The notes below the pieces were generated by a model. It made no database searches. It was not told the origin of the DNA and saw only the letters and a program-made list of their open reading frames with translations. Shown one piece after another: positions 8,847 to 19,724 of a DNA stretch of 64,000 nucleotides. Numbering within the stretch: the stretch's first letter is position 1; every line of letters starts with the position of its first letter. The position numbers were made by a program, and so were the translations under genes. The stretch covers positions 1 to 64,000 of the forward strand of contig JANXAP010000040.1 in NCBI GenBank assembly GCA_025062275.1, in the 5' to 3' direction. The DNA is from Dehalococcoidia bacterium (GTDB lineage: Bacteria; Chloroflexota; Dehalococcoidia; SM23-28-2; HRBIN24).

Positions 8847-9344
8847 CTAGTCGCCGCGGTAGGCCGCCTCCAGCTTCGCCAGGTCGAACTTCACCTGCCT
8901 GAGCATCTCCTCGGCCACCCGCCGGGCCCTTTCCCGGTCGGGGTCCTCCAGCATCTCGTGGAGGCGGCGCGGCACGATCTGCCACCGCAGGCCGTAGCGG
9001 TCCACGATCCAGCCGCAGGCGGCGGGCTGGCCACCGTGCCGGACGATGGCGTCCCAGTAGCGGTCCAGCTCCTCCTGCGAGTCGCACAGCACCAGGAAGG
9101 ACACGGCGTCGTTGAAGGGGTGGTGAGGGCCGCCGTTGATGGCCATGAAGGGCTGGCCGAACAGGGTGAACCGGACGACGGCCACCGTGCCGGCCGGCCC
9201 GCTGGGCGAATCGGCGGGCAAGTAGTTCACCTGCTCCACCCGCGAGTCGGGGAAGAGGGAGGCGTAGAAGCGGGCGGCCTCCTCCGCCTCGGCCGTATAC
9301 CACAGGTGGGGCACGAGCTTGGGCTGCTGTCCCTGGGCCATCAT
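8847..9344 (-). CDS. VOC-superfamily protein, PhnB/3-demethylubiquinone-methyltransferase-like
   Basis: 165 residues of the glyoxalase/bleomycin-resistance fold, PhnB-like group. Family marks are PHLWYTAEAEEAARFYASLF at the start, PFMAINGGPHHPFNDAVSF in the middle and the late CGWIVDRYGLRWQIVP. The start is the first of two ATG codons (9344), 8 bases after GAGGAGG. Despite the common database name, such proteins are not shown to methylate ubiquinone. The gene lies 59 bases downstream of hisH, and a functional link is not obvious. Confidence 0.78.
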   Translation of the reverse strand: MMAQGQQPKLVPHLWYTAEAEEAARFYASLFPDSRVEQVNYLPADSPSGPAGTVAVVRFTLFGQPFMAINGGPHHPFNDAVSFLVLCDSQEELDRYWDAIVRHGGQPAACGWIVDRYGLRWQIVPRRLHEMLEDPDRERARRVAEEMLRQVKFDLAKLEAAYRGD

Positions 9345-9403
9345 GGGGAGCGACCTCCTCTCAGCGGGACGGACGGGGCACTGGAGCGCGGCGGGCCTGC
9401 GCC

Positions 9404-10024
9404 CTAGGCATGGACGCGGGCCGCCATGCGCAGGAAGTTGCGGTATAGGAGGAGGCCCGCCTGTCCGCTCTTCTCGGGATGGAACTGGGTGGCCACCAGG
9501 TTGCCCCGGGCCACCACCGCCGGGAAGCGCACGCCGTATTCGGCCACCGCCACCACCACCTCCTCGTCCTCGGGCTCCGGATAATAGCTGTGCACGAAGT
9601 AGAAGTACTCGCCGTCCTGGACCCCTTCGAGGAAGGGGTGGGGGCGGACGATGTGCACCCGGTTCCAGCCCATGTGGGGCACCTTGAGGCCGTCGGGCAG
9701 GCGGACGACCCGACCCGGCAGCACCCCCAGGCAGGTGTGATGCCCTCCCTCCAGCGAGTAGTCGAAGAGCACCTGCTGGCCCATGCAGACACCCAGGAAG
9801 GGACGTCCCTGGCGGATGTATCCCCGTATAGGCTCCACCAGCCCCCGCTCCTGCAGGTTGCGCATGGTGTCGGCGGCGGCCCCCACCCCCGGCATCACCA
9901 CTGCCTGGGCAGCCAGGACGTCCTGAGGACGGGAGGAGATGAACGGCTCCCCGCCCGCCCAGGCCACCGCCCGCGCCACCGAGCGCAGGTTCCCCGCCCC
10001 GTAGTCGATGATGACCACCCTCAC
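9404..10024 (-). CDS. hisH: Imidazole glycerol phosphate synthase, glutaminase subunit
   Basis: 206 residues, a class I glutamine amidotransferase. HisH releases ammonia from glutamine for HisF, which makes IGP and AICAR in histidine synthesis. The nucleophile elbow is GVCMGQQVLF and the His-Glu pair is in TQFHPEKSG; the N-terminus VVIIDYGAGNLRSV is typical. The start is a GTG only 6 bases after a TACAAT box, implying a leaderless message. No hisF, hisA or other his gene is nearby, so hisH is an orphan in this window. It is divergent from ligA. Confidence 0.92.
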   Translation of the reverse strand: MRVVIIDYGAGNLRSVARAVAWAGGEPFISSRPQDVLAAQAVVMPGVGAAADTMRNLQERGLVEPIRGYIRQGRPFLGVCMGQQVLFDYSLEGGHHTCLGVLPGRVVRLPDGLKVPHMGWNRVHIVRPHPFLEGVQDGEYFYFVHSYYPEPEDEEVVVAVAEYGVRFPAVVARGNLVATQFHPEKSGQAGLLLYRNFLRMAARVHA

Positions 10025-10030
10025 GCCCCC

Positions 10031-10036
10031 ATTGTA
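10031..10036 (-). promoter_or_regulatory. -10 box for a leaderless hisH
   Basis: TACAAT on the minus strand followed by GGGGGC and then the GTG start. Six bases between box and start place the transcription start at or next to the start codon. A clear -35 is not visible. Confidence 0.5.
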
Positions 10037-10086
10037 ACACCGGCCTTCGCTGGCCACGGCCCGGCCATAAGCTGTCAGGTCAAATG

Positions 10087-12168
<2,082 letters not shown>

Positions 12169-12169
<1 letters not shown>

Positions 12170-12750
12170 TGGCGCGCACCGCCCTGCTGCTCCTCATCCT
12201 GCCCCTGCTGGCCGCCTGTGGGCTGGCCCAGGACCTGACCCACACCCCCTCGCCCGGGGGCGAGGCCGTCGGGGAGCGAACGCCACCCGCCGCCCCGACC
12301 GTGCCAGCGGGCGTCGCCCTGCCCACCCCGCCGCCAGACCTGCCGCAGGCGCGGGTCACCCGCGTGGTGGACGGTGATACCATCGAGGTGAGCATCGGTG
12401 GCCGCCGCTACACCGTCCGCTATATCGGTGTGGACACCCCCGAGTCGGTGGCGCCCGGCCAGCCGGTGGAGTGCTACGGTCGGGAGGCGTCCCGGCGCAA
12501 CCGCGAGCTGGTGGAGGGGAAGACGGTGCTCCTGGAGAAGGACGTGTCGGAGACGGACCGCTACGGGCGCCTGCTGCGCTACGTCTGGGCCGACGGCGTG
12601 ATGGTCAATGCCGTGCTGGTGGCCGAGGGCTACGCGCAGGTGGCCACCTTCCCGCCCGACGTGAAATACGTGGACCTGTTTCGACGGCTGCAGGAGGAGG
12701 CTCGGGCCAGGGGCCTGGGGCTGTGGGGGGCCTGCCCCGCGGCCCGCTAG
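12169..12750 (+). CDS. Secreted lipoprotein thermonuclease (SNase-like)
   Basis: 193 residues. A short signal peptide ends in the lipobox LLAAC, so the protein should be lipid-anchored outside the membrane. After a Pro/Thr-rich linker comes a staphylococcal-nuclease fold: RVVDGDTIEV, RYIGVDTPES and DRYGRLLRYVW supply the usual Arg/Asp/Glu active-site pattern. It would cut DNA or RNA with calcium. The start is a GTG that overlaps the ligA stop (TAGTG), so it is translationally coupled to ligA even though the nuclease acts outside the cell; a scavenging role is a guess. Confidence 0.85.
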
Positions 12751-12760
12751 GGGCCGAGGC

Positions 12761-12790
12761 TTCAGCCACCGCCCAGGCCGAGGTTATAAT
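12761..12790 (+). promoter_or_regulatory. Promoter of the mre operon
   Basis: TTCAGC (12761-12766) and a perfect TATAAT (12785-12790) with an 18-base gap. A GGAGGGG ribosome-binding site follows at 12809-12815, before the GTG of mreB. Confidence 0.5.
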
Positions 12791-12819
12791 GCGTGAAGTG
12801 AGCCATAGGGAGGGGTAAG

Positions 12820-13884
12820 GTGAGGCTGAACCCGCTGGACAGCCTGATGGGGATCTTCTCCCACGACATCGCCATCGACCTGGGCACAGCCAACACCCTG
12901 GTGATGGTCAGGGGCAAGGGTCTGGTCATCGAGGAGCCTTCGGTGGTGGCCATCGACCGCATCGAGCGGCGCATCATCGCCGTGGGTGCCGAGGCCAAGC
13001 GCATGGTGGGCCGCACGCCTGCCGATGTCGTGGCTGTGCGGCCCCTGAGGGACGGCGTCATTTCCGACTTCGCCGTCACCGAGAAGATGCTGCAATACTT
13101 CATCCGCACCGCCCACAACCATTCCCTGCTGCCACGGCCGCGGGTGGTGATAGGCATACCTTCGGGGGTGACGGAGGTGGAGAAGCGGGCGGTGCACGAC
13201 GCCGCCCTCAATGCCGGCGCCCGCGTCTGCTACCTCATCGAGGAGCCCATGGCGGCAGCCATCGGCGCTGGCCTGCCGGTGACGGAGCCGGGAGGCTGCA
13301 TGATCGTGGACATCGGCGGCGGCACCACCGAGGTAGCCGTCATCTCCATGGGCGGCATCGTCGTCAGCAACTCCATCCCGGTGGCCGGCGACGAGATGGA
13401 CCAGGACATCATGACCTACACGCGTCAGGTCCACAACATGCTCATCGGCGAGCGCACGGCCGAGGAAGTGAAGATCAAGATCGGCTCCGCCTACCCACTG
13501 GAAGAGGAGATGACCCTGACCATCAAGGGGCGTGACCTGGCCACGGGCCTGCCCAAGGCGGTGACCATCAGCAGCGTGGAGGTGCGCGACGCCATCGCTG
13601 CCTCCGTCAACGCCATCGTGGACGCCGTGCGCCAGACCATCGAGGCCACGCCGCCGGAGCTGGTGGCCGACATCATGAACAGGGGCATCGTCCTGGCCGG
13701 CGGAGGGGCCCTGCTGCGGGGCCTGGACAAGCGCCTGGCCCAGGAGACCAAGTTCCCCGTCTACGTCGCCGAAGACCCCCTGCGCTGCGTGGTGCGGGGC
13801 TGCGCCGAGGTGCTGGAAGAGGCCACCATCCTGCAGAAGATCCAGTCGCGGCTCAACCGACGCCGTCACCGGCCGCCGCGCTAG
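12820..13884 (+). CDS. mreB: Rod-shape determining actin-like protein MreB
   Basis: 354 residues. MreB is a bacterial actin that forms membrane-bound filaments and guides the elongation machinery. The phosphate-1 loop is AIDLGTANTLV, phosphate-2 is MIVDIGGGTTEVAVIS and the adenosine motif is GIVLAGGGALLRGLD. The N-terminal NPLDSLMGIFSHD may be the membrane-binding segment. GTG start with GGAGGGG upstream. It is the first gene of mreB-mreC-mreD-PBP2-rodA. Confidence 0.96.
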   Translation: MRLNPLDSLMGIFSHDIAIDLGTANTLVMVRGKGLVIEEPSVVAIDRIERRIIAVGAEAKRMVGRTPADVVAVRPLRDGVISDFAVTEKMLQYFIRTAHNHSLLPRPRVVIGIPSGVTEVEKRAVHDAALNAGARVCYLIEEPMAAAIGAGLPVTEPGGCMIVDIGGGTTEVAVISMGGIVVSNSIPVAGDEMDQDIMTYTRQVHNMLIGERTAEEVKIKIGSAYPLEEEMTLTIKGRDLATGLPKAVTISSVEVRDAIAASVNAIVDAVRQTIEATPPELVADIMNRGIVLAGGGALLRGLDKRLAQETKFPVYVAEDPLRCVVRGCAEVLEEATILQKIQSRLNRRRHRPPR

Positions 13885-13908
13885 CCGAGGCGGCCGCTGC
13901 CCAGGCCT

Positions 13909-14775
13909 ATGGAGGGCCCCAGCTTTCAGCCCGAGCCCGGGCCCCTGTTGAGATGGGCCTTGTGGCTGGTGGGGACGTTGGCCCTGGCCATCGCCTCCAT
14001 GTCCCTGTCGCAGGCGGGGGCCCTGGACTCCCTGCGCTCCCTGGCCGTGCAGGCGGCCGCCCCCGCCACCCTGGCCCTGCGCGGCGCCGCCCTGGACGCC
14101 TCCGACCTGGTGCGGTCGCTCCTCCGCCGCGACCAGGTGCTCGAGGAGAACGAGGCCCTGCGCCGCGAGGTAGAGGAGCTGCGGGCGGAGCTGGCCCGCC
14201 GCCAGGATGCCAGCCAGCGCCTGGCCGAGCTGGAGCGACTGCTACAGCTCAAGTCCTCCCGCCCCCAGGACGGCCTCCTGGGAGCGCGGGTGGTGGCGCT
14301 GGAACTCGGGCCGCTGCGCCAGGCTGTGGCCATCGACCGTGGCAGCGACGACGGCCTGAGGGAAGGGATGCTGGTCCTCTCGGAGGGGGGAAGCCTGGTG
14401 GGCACCATCACCACCCTGTATCCCGACCATGCCTGGGTGACACTGGTCACCGATCCCCGCTCAGCTGTCAACGTGACGGTGCAGGGTGGGCAGGGCGATG
14501 CCCGCGGGGTAGTGGTAGGGCGGGCGGGGTCGCCCCCGTCCCTGGAGCTGGTGCCCCGCGAGGCCGGCATCGAGGACGGCGACCTGGTGGTCACCTCGGG
14601 CCTCGGAGGGAAGTTTCCTCCCGGCCTTCTGGTGGGCGTGGCCCGCTCGGTGCGTGCTCACCCCCAGGACACCTTCGTGCGTGCCCAGGTGGAGCCTTCG
14701 GCGCCCCTTTCGCGCCTGCAGGCGGTTCTAGTGCTGACCACCTTTCAGCCTATCCGGTTAGGGGAGCCATCATGA
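13909..14775 (+). CDS. mreC: Rod-shape determining protein MreC
   Basis: 288 residues. One N-terminal membrane helix (about residues 15-35) is followed by a coiled coil (residues 75-110, rich in Glu/Arg/Leu, EENEALRREVEELRAELARR) and a periplasmic beta-rich domain with repeated GxxVG segments. MreC links MreB to the PBP2/RodA synthase and is thought to activate PBP2. Its end overlaps the mreD ATG (ATGA). All parts look intact, which matters because the PBP2 it should activate looks dead. Confidence 0.92.
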   Translation: MEGPSFQPEPGPLLRWALWLVGTLALAIASMSLSQAGALDSLRSLAVQAAAPATLALRGAALDASDLVRSLLRRDQVLEENEALRREVEELRAELARRQDASQRLAELERLLQLKSSRPQDGLLGARVVALELGPLRQAVAIDRGSDDGLREGMLVLSEGGSLVGTITTLYPDHAWVTLVTDPRSAVNVTVQGGQGDARGVVVGRAGSPPSLELVPREAGIEDGDLVVTSGLGGKFPPGLLVGVARSVRAHPQDTFVRAQVEPSAPLSRLQAVLVLTTFQPIRLGEPS

Positions 14776-15284
14776 GGTATGCCCTCGGCGCCCTGATGGC
14801 CCTGGCAACAGCCCTGCTGGCCTACAGCGTCCTGCCCTCGGTGCGGCCCCTGGGGGTGCAGCCCGACCTGGCGCTGCTGCTGGCCGTCTGCTGGGCCGTG
14901 GCCTGGTCGCCGGGGGAAGGACTGCTGCTGGCCATCGTCGCTGGAACCCTGTCGGACCTGCTGGGGACGCGGCCCGTGGGGCTTTCGGCGCTGGGAGCCC
15001 TGCCGGCGCTGGCCCTGGCCGCCCTGGGCCAGGCGACGGTGGTGCAGGCGTCTCTCCCCACTGCCCTGGTGGCGGTGGGCCTGGGCACCCTGGCCCAGCA
15101 CATCCTGTACCTGATGGTCTACACCATCACGGGAGAGGGACCGTCCTGGGGCGACGCGCTGCTGCGGGGCGCTCTGCCCGCCGCCCTGGTCAACGCCCTG
15201 TGGACTCCCCTGGTGCTGGTGCTCTTGTGGGGGCTGAGGGCGCTCCTCGGGCCCAGGATGGCAGGCCCCCGACTGGGAGAGTGA
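14772..15284 (+). CDS. mreD: Rod-shape determining protein MreD
   Basis: 170 residues, almost wholly hydrophobic, with about five or six membrane segments and the family-like VQPDLALLLAVCWAVAWSPGEG stretch, of which VQPDLALLL is the clearest mark. MreD is an integral membrane partner of MreC. ATG at 14772 overlaps the mreC stop as ATGA, and a few bases separate its end from the PBP2 gene. The identification leans on both hydropathy and position. Confidence 0.88.
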   Translation: MRYALGALMALATALLAYSVLPSVRPLGVQPDLALLLAVCWAVAWSPGEGLLLAIVAGTLSDLLGTRPVGLSALGALPALALAALGQATVVQASLPTALVAVGLGTLAQHILYLMVYTITGEGPSWGDALLRGALPAALVNALWTPLVLVLLWGLRALLGPRMAGPRLGE

Positions 15285-15287
15285 GAA

Positions 15288-17174
15288 GTGGCCACCACTA
15301 CCCGTCGCTGGCGTTCGCCTCGGCCCAGGCGCCGCGAGCAACCGGCGCCGGCTGCCAGCCGCTGGGGCTTCCTCGCCCTTCGTGGGCTGGCCCTGCTGCT
15401 GATGGCCATCCTGGTGGGGCAACTGGTGCGGTTGCAACTGGTGGAGGGGGAGCGCTTTCGTCAGATGGCCGCCAGCAACGCGCTGCGCGAGCTGCAGGTG
15501 CCGGTGAGCCGGGGCCTGATATATGACCGCGGCGGCCGGCCCCTGGTATACAACCGCACCACTTTCGACGCCGCCATCGTCCCGGCCAACGTGCGGCCGG
15601 AGCAGCAGGAGAGGCTCTTCCGTGAGCTGGGGAGCATCGTCGGCCTTCCGCCCGAGGAGATCGAGGCCCGCTTTCGGGAGGGCCGTACCCGCCAGAGCCC
15701 TTACGACCCTCTGGTAGTGAAAGAGGGTCTGACCCGGGAGCAGGCCCTCGCCCTGAAGGAGCGGGAGCCTGACCTGCCAGGCGTCCGTCTGCTGGAGCGG
15801 ACGGTTCGCGATTACGTTGGGGGGCCGGCCCTGGCCCACGTGCTGGGCTATACCGGGCCTATATCAGCCGAGGAGCTGGAAGCTCTGAAGGGGCTGGGCT
15901 ACCACCTGCACGACTGGGTGGGCAAGGCAGGGGTGGAGGCCACCTACGAGACCATCCTGAGGGGCACCCCGGGGCAGGTGCTGCTGGAGGTGGACGCCTT
16001 CGGCCGCCCCCGCCGCATCGTCGCTGAGCAGCCGGGGCAGGACGGCTCCAGCCTCCTGCTGACGGTGGACCTGGACCTGCAGCGCCGCCTCTACGAGGCC
16101 CTCAGCGCCCAGGTGCCCCCCGGAGAGGTGGCAGCAGCCGCCCTGATGGACGTGCGCAACGGAGAGGTCCTGGCCCTGGTCTCCCTGCCCAGCTTCGACC
16201 CCAACGTTTTCGCCGACCCCGGCCGTCGCGATCTGGCGGCCGCCCTCCTGGACGCCCCGGGCAAGCCCCTCCTGAACCACGCCCTGGGGGAGCTATATCC
16301 TCCCCTGGACACCTTCAAGCCCATCGTGGCCCTGGCCGCCCTGCAGGAGGGGATCGTCCGCCCTGAGACCGTCATCCGCAATCTGGCCGGCTACATGCTG
16401 GTGAGCAACCCCCTGGCGCCGGGGGCGGTGCCAGACATCATCTTCGACCCCCGCCCCCTGGGGGACATGGACCTGGCACGGGCCCTGGCCCAGGGGGCCA
16501 ACACCTACTTCGCTCAGCTGGCGGGAGGCTCCCCCGATGGCTCCGTGCGCGGCCTGGGGGAGGAGCGACTGGCCCGCTACGCCCGCGCCTTCGGACTGGG
16601 GGAGGCCACGGGCATCGACCTGTCAGGGGAGGCGGCAGGCCTCGTGCCCGACGCCCGCTGGAAGGAGCGGACGCTGCGCGACCCCTGGCGGCCCACCGAC
16701 ACCTATCGCTTTGGCCTGGGCCAGTCCTATCTGTCGGCCACCCCCATGCAGGTGCTGGTGTCCACCGCTGCCCTGGCCAACGGCGGCCGCCTCCTGCGTC
16801 CCCACCTGGTGAGGGAGATCCGCGACCCCGAAGGGCGGGTCTTGGCCGAGGCCGGAGGCCAGCCCCGCGCCGGCCTGCCGGTCTCGCCGGAGAACCTGAG
16901 CGCCGTCCGCCAGGCCATGGTCAGGGCCGTCAGCGAGGGGGTGGCCAGGGCAGCGGCGGTGCGCGGCCTGCAAGTGGCGGGGGTGAGCGGCGCCGGCGAG
17001 GACGGCCACGCCTGGTTCGCCGGCTTCGCCCCTGCCGATCAGCCCCTGGTGGCGGTGGTGGTCTACATGGCCCGTGGCAGCGCCGACAGGCCGGCCGCGG
17101 TGGCCGCCCAGGTACTGGACTTCATGTTCAACCAGAGCGGCATCGCCCAGGCGTTGCGGGAGGGGAGACGTTGA
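15288..17174 (+). CDS. Penicillin-binding protein 2-like, predicted catalytically inactive
   Basis: 628 residues with the architecture of the elongation transpeptidase PBP2: a cytoplasmic basic tail, one membrane helix (about residues 28-50), a dimerisation domain (SRGLIYDRGGRPL) and a transpeptidase domain. All three catalytic motifs are altered. SxxK is DTFK (D341 replaces the nucleophile Ser, K344 kept), SxN is GAN (403-405) and KTG is VSG (566-568). The frame is open throughout and the surrounding fold is conserved, so this looks like a maintained pseudoenzyme and not a decayed gene. PBP2 normally cross-links peptidoglycan and stimulates RodA; only the second role could remain. GTG start. 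Confidence 0.88.
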   Translation: MATTTRRWRSPRPRRREQPAPAASRWGFLALRGLALLLMAILVGQLVRLQLVEGERFRQMAASNALRELQVPVSRGLIYDRGGRPLVYNRTTFDAAIVPANVRPEQQERLFRELGSIVGLPPEEIEARFREGRTRQSPYDPLVVKEGLTREQALALKEREPDLPGVRLLERTVRDYVGGPALAHVLGYTGPISAEELEALKGLGYHLHDWVGKAGVEATYETILRGTPGQVLLEVDAFGRPRRIVAEQPGQDGSSLLLTVDLDLQRRLYEALSAQVPPGEVAAAALMDVRNGEVLALVSLPSFDPNVFADPGRRDLAAALLDAPGKPLLNHALGELYPPLDTFKPIVALAALQEGIVRPETVIRNLAGYMLVSNPLAPGAVPDIIFDPRPLGDMDLARALAQGANTYFAQLAGGSPDGSVRGLGEERLARYARAFGLGEATGIDLSGEAAGLVPDARWKERTLRDPWRPTDTYRFGLGQSYLSATPMQVLVSTAALANGGRLLRPHLVREIRDPEGRVLAEAGGQPRAGLPVSPENLSAVRQAMVRAVSEGVARAAAVRGLQVAGVSGAGEDGHAWFAGFAPADQPLVAVVVYMARGSADRPAAVAAQVLDFMFNQSGIAQALREGRR

Positions 17175-18286
17175 TCCAGGAGCGGCTGGCCCGCCACTTC
17201 GACCCGGTGCTGGCGGCGGGGGCCATTGCCCTGGCCGGCTACGGCGGCCTGCTCATCTACAGCGCTTCCCTCAGCTCCTATCCCGACGGCATCAACGGCC
17301 TGGGCCACCCGGTGGTGAAGCAGGCGCTGCTCGCCCTGCTGGGCATCGCCCTCATGGTCGTGCTGATGATGACCGACTACCGGGCCTTCGGGCGGGTGGC
17401 GCCTTTCCTCTACGGGCTGGGGCTGCTGCTCCTGGTGGCTGTGCTGCTGGTGGGCGATGAGTCCCTGGGGTCGCGACGCTGGCTGAGCCTGGGGCCGGTG
17501 CAGGTGCAGGCGTCGGAGCTGGCCAAGCCCTTCACCATCCTGGCCCTGGCCCGCTACATGGCCGACCGTCCCCTGGATATGCGCCGCCTGCGCCACTTCC
17601 TGGCCACCCTGGCTATGGGGCTGGTGCCGGCGGTGCTGGTGATGCTGGAGCCGGACATGGGCACGGCCATCATCTTCGGCTCCGTTTGGCTGGTGATGGC
17701 CCTCATGGGCGGGGCACGGCCCTACTACGTGGGGCTGCTGGTGGCCATCCTCATCCTTTCCATTCCCCTGGTCTCGGCAGCCGCCCTCAGCGATTACCAG
17801 CGGGAGCGGCTGGCCCTCTTCTTCAACCCCAACCTGGACCCGCTGGGGGGCGGCTTCAACATCCTGCAGGCCGAGATAGGCATCGGCTCCGGCGGCCTGC
17901 TGGGGAAGGGGCTGTTCCAGGGCAGTCAGACGCAGCTGGACTTCCTGCAGACGGCCACCACCGACTACATCTTCAGCGTGCTGGGGGAAGAGCTGGGCTT
18001 CGTAGGGGCGCTGCTGCTGCTGGCCCTGTACGTGGTGGTGATTTTCCGCTGTCTGCGGGCGGCCAGCCTGTCCTACGACCTGTTCGGGCGCCTGCTGGCC
18101 ACCGGCATCGCCGTCATGCTGCTGGTGCAGGTGTTCATCAACGTCGGGGTCAACGTGCGGCTGTTGCCGGTGACGGGCATCCCGTTGCCCTTCATCTCGC
18201 AGGGAGGCAGCTCCCTGCTGATGACGTTCATGGCCCTGGGGCTGGTGCAGAGCGTGCTGCTGCGCCGGCGCCCCTTCGAGCCTTAG
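17171..18286 (+). CDS. rodA: Rod-shape SEDS glycosyltransferase RodA
   Basis: 371 residues with about ten membrane helices. RodA polymerises lipid II into glycan strands. The SEDS signatures are readable: LEPDMGTAIIFGSVW, the loop NPNLDPLGGGFNILQAEIGI, and TTDYIFSVLGEELGFVG, whose Asp (D265) matches the essential Asp of the family. The end PLPFISQGGSSLL is also typical. So the glycosyltransferase appears intact although its PBP2 partner does not. TTG start overlapping the PBP2 stop (TTGA). Its last bases overlap the convergent radA stop. Confidence 0.93.
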   Translation: MIQERLARHFDPVLAAGAIALAGYGGLLIYSASLSSYPDGINGLGHPVVKQALLALLGIALMVVLMMTDYRAFGRVAPFLYGLGLLLLVAVLLVGDESLGSRRWLSLGPVQVQASELAKPFTILALARYMADRPLDMRRLRHFLATLAMGLVPAVLVMLEPDMGTAIIFGSVWLVMALMGGARPYYVGLLVAILILSIPLVSAAALSDYQRERLALFFNPNLDPLGGGFNILQAEIGIGSGGLLGKGLFQGSQTQLDFLQTATTDYIFSVLGEELGFVGALLLLALYVVVIFRCLRAASLSYDLFGRLLATGIAVMLLVQVFINVGVNVRLLPVTGIPLPFISQGGSSLLMTFMALGLVQSVLLRRRPFEP

Positions 18287-19635
18287 GCCAGGGCCAGGCG
18301 CACGGCCTCCCGCAGCGTGGCGGCCGGGGCCAGCTCCAGGCGGCAACGCAGGCCCCGCTGCAGGGCGGAGCGGGGCAGAACGGCCCTGCGGAAGCCCAGG
18401 CGCTCCGCCTCCAGAAGCCGACGCTCCAGGTGGGGCACCGACCTCAGCTCGCCCGAAAGCCCCACCTCGCCCACAGCTACCAGGTCCGCTGGCAGGGGAC
18501 GGTCGCGCTGGCTGGAGACGATAGCCAGGGCCAGGGCCAGGTCGGCCGCCGGCTCCTGAACGCGCAGGCCTCCCACCACCGAGGCGATGATGTCCTGGTT
18601 GGCCAGAGGCAGCCCCAGGCGCCGCGACAGCACGGCCGCCACCAGCACCAGACGGTTGTAGTCCAGCCCGTTAGCGGTGCGGCGGGGGGCAGGGGCCACG
18701 GTAGGGCTGGTGAGGGCCTGCACCTCCACCAGCAGGGGGCGGCTGCCCTCCATCACCGGCACTACAGCCGAGCCTATGCCGTCCTGGGCCCGCTCCGACA
18801 GGAACAGCTCCGAGGGGTTGGCTACCTCCACCATCCCTTCACCCCACATTTCGAACACGCCCACCTCGGCCACCGAGCCGAAGCGGTTCTTGGCACCCCT
18901 CAGGACTCGGTAGCTGCTGAAGCGCTCCCCCTCCAGGTAGAGCACCACGTCCACCATGTGCTCCAGCACCTTGGGGCCGGCCAGCTCGCCTTCCTTGGTC
19001 ACGTGGCCCACCAGGATCACCGGCACCCCGGTGCTCTTGGCCCACTGCAGGAGCTTGAGGGCGCACTGGCGCAGCTGCACGACGCTCCCCGCTGGCTGGG
19101 GCAGGCCGCCCCAGTAGACCGTCTGAATGGAGTCCACCACCAGCAGGGAGGGCGAGAGGGCCTCAGCGGCCTTCAAAGCCGCCTCCAGCTCCGTCTCGGC
19201 GAGGAGGTACAGACCAGCCCCCACCAGCCCCAGGCGACGGGCCCGCATGGACACCTGCCGTGCCGACTCCTCGCCCGATACGTAGAGGACGGGGCGGCCC
19301 CCAGCACGGGCGGCCAGCGCCGCCACCTGCAGCACGAGGGTGGACTTGCCGATGCCAGGGTCGCCGCCGATGAGCACCAGCGAGCCCGCCACCAGCCCAC
19401 CCCCCAGAACCCGGTCGAACTCGCCCAGCCCCAGGACCAGCCTCTCCTCCCCGTCCTGGGGGACGGCCGAGACCTGGACCGGGACGGCTGGGGCATGGCC
19501 GCCTGCAGGAGCAGGAGCCGCCTCGAGGAAGGTGTTCCAGGAGCCGCAGTCGGGGCAGCGCCCCAGCCACTTGGCGCTCTCCCGCCCGCACTCCTGGCAG
19601 ACGAACAGGGACTGTGCCCGCCCCTTAGAACTCAC
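18283..19635 (-). CDS. radA: DNA repair protein RadA/Sms
   Basis: About 450 residues. RadA is a RecA-related, hexameric helicase that promotes branch migration in recombination. A four-cysteine zinc finger opens the protein (CQECGRESAKWLGRCPDC), then Walker A GGDPGIGKSTL, the RadA-specific KNRFG motif near residue 250 and a C-terminal Lon-protease-like domain. GTG start at 19635; the CATAAT -10 box lies only 6 bases upstream, implying a leaderless message. It heads the minus-strand side of a convergent pair with rodA. Confidence 0.95.
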   Translation of the reverse strand: MSSKGRAQSLFVCQECGRESAKWLGRCPDCGSWNTFLEAAPAPAGGHAPAVPVQVSAVPQDGEERLVLGLGEFDRVLGGGLVAGSLVLIGGDPGIGKSTLVLQVAALAARAGGRPVLYVSGEESARQVSMRARRLGLVGAGLYLLAETELEAALKAAEALSPSLLVVDSIQTVYWGGLPQPAGSVVQLRQCALKLLQWAKSTGVPVILVGHVTKEGELAGPKVLEHMVDVVLYLEGERFSSYRVLRGAKNRFGSVAEVGVFEMWGEGMVEVANPSELFLSERAQDGIGSAVVPVMEGSRPLLVEVQALTSPTVAPAPRRTANGLDYNRLVLVAAVLSRRLGLPLANQDIIASVVGGLRVQEPAADLALALAIVSSQRDRPLPADLVAVGEVGLSGELRSVPHLERRLLEAERLGFRRAVLPRSALQRGLRCRLELAPAATLREAVRLALA

Positions 19636-19641
19636 GTTCTG

Positions 19642-19670
19642 ATTATGCCACCCCTGTGCGCCCCTGCCAA
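19642..19670 (-). promoter_or_regulatory. Promoter of radA, leaderless
   Basis: On the minus strand TTGGCA (19670-19665), a 17-base gap and CATAAT (19647-19642). Six bases later comes the GTG start codon, so the transcript should begin at or within a base of the start. Confidence 0.65.
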
Positions 19671-19724
19671 GGCCCCCCGAGCCTGGCCTCGCGAGATAGG
19701 GAAGACGCTCGCTCTCCCACCCCC

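Noticed and set aside
16308-16985. PBP2 motif loss as sequencing error or pseudogene
   Set aside because: Three independent in-frame substitutions in an otherwise intact frame, with no stops or shifts, argue against both.
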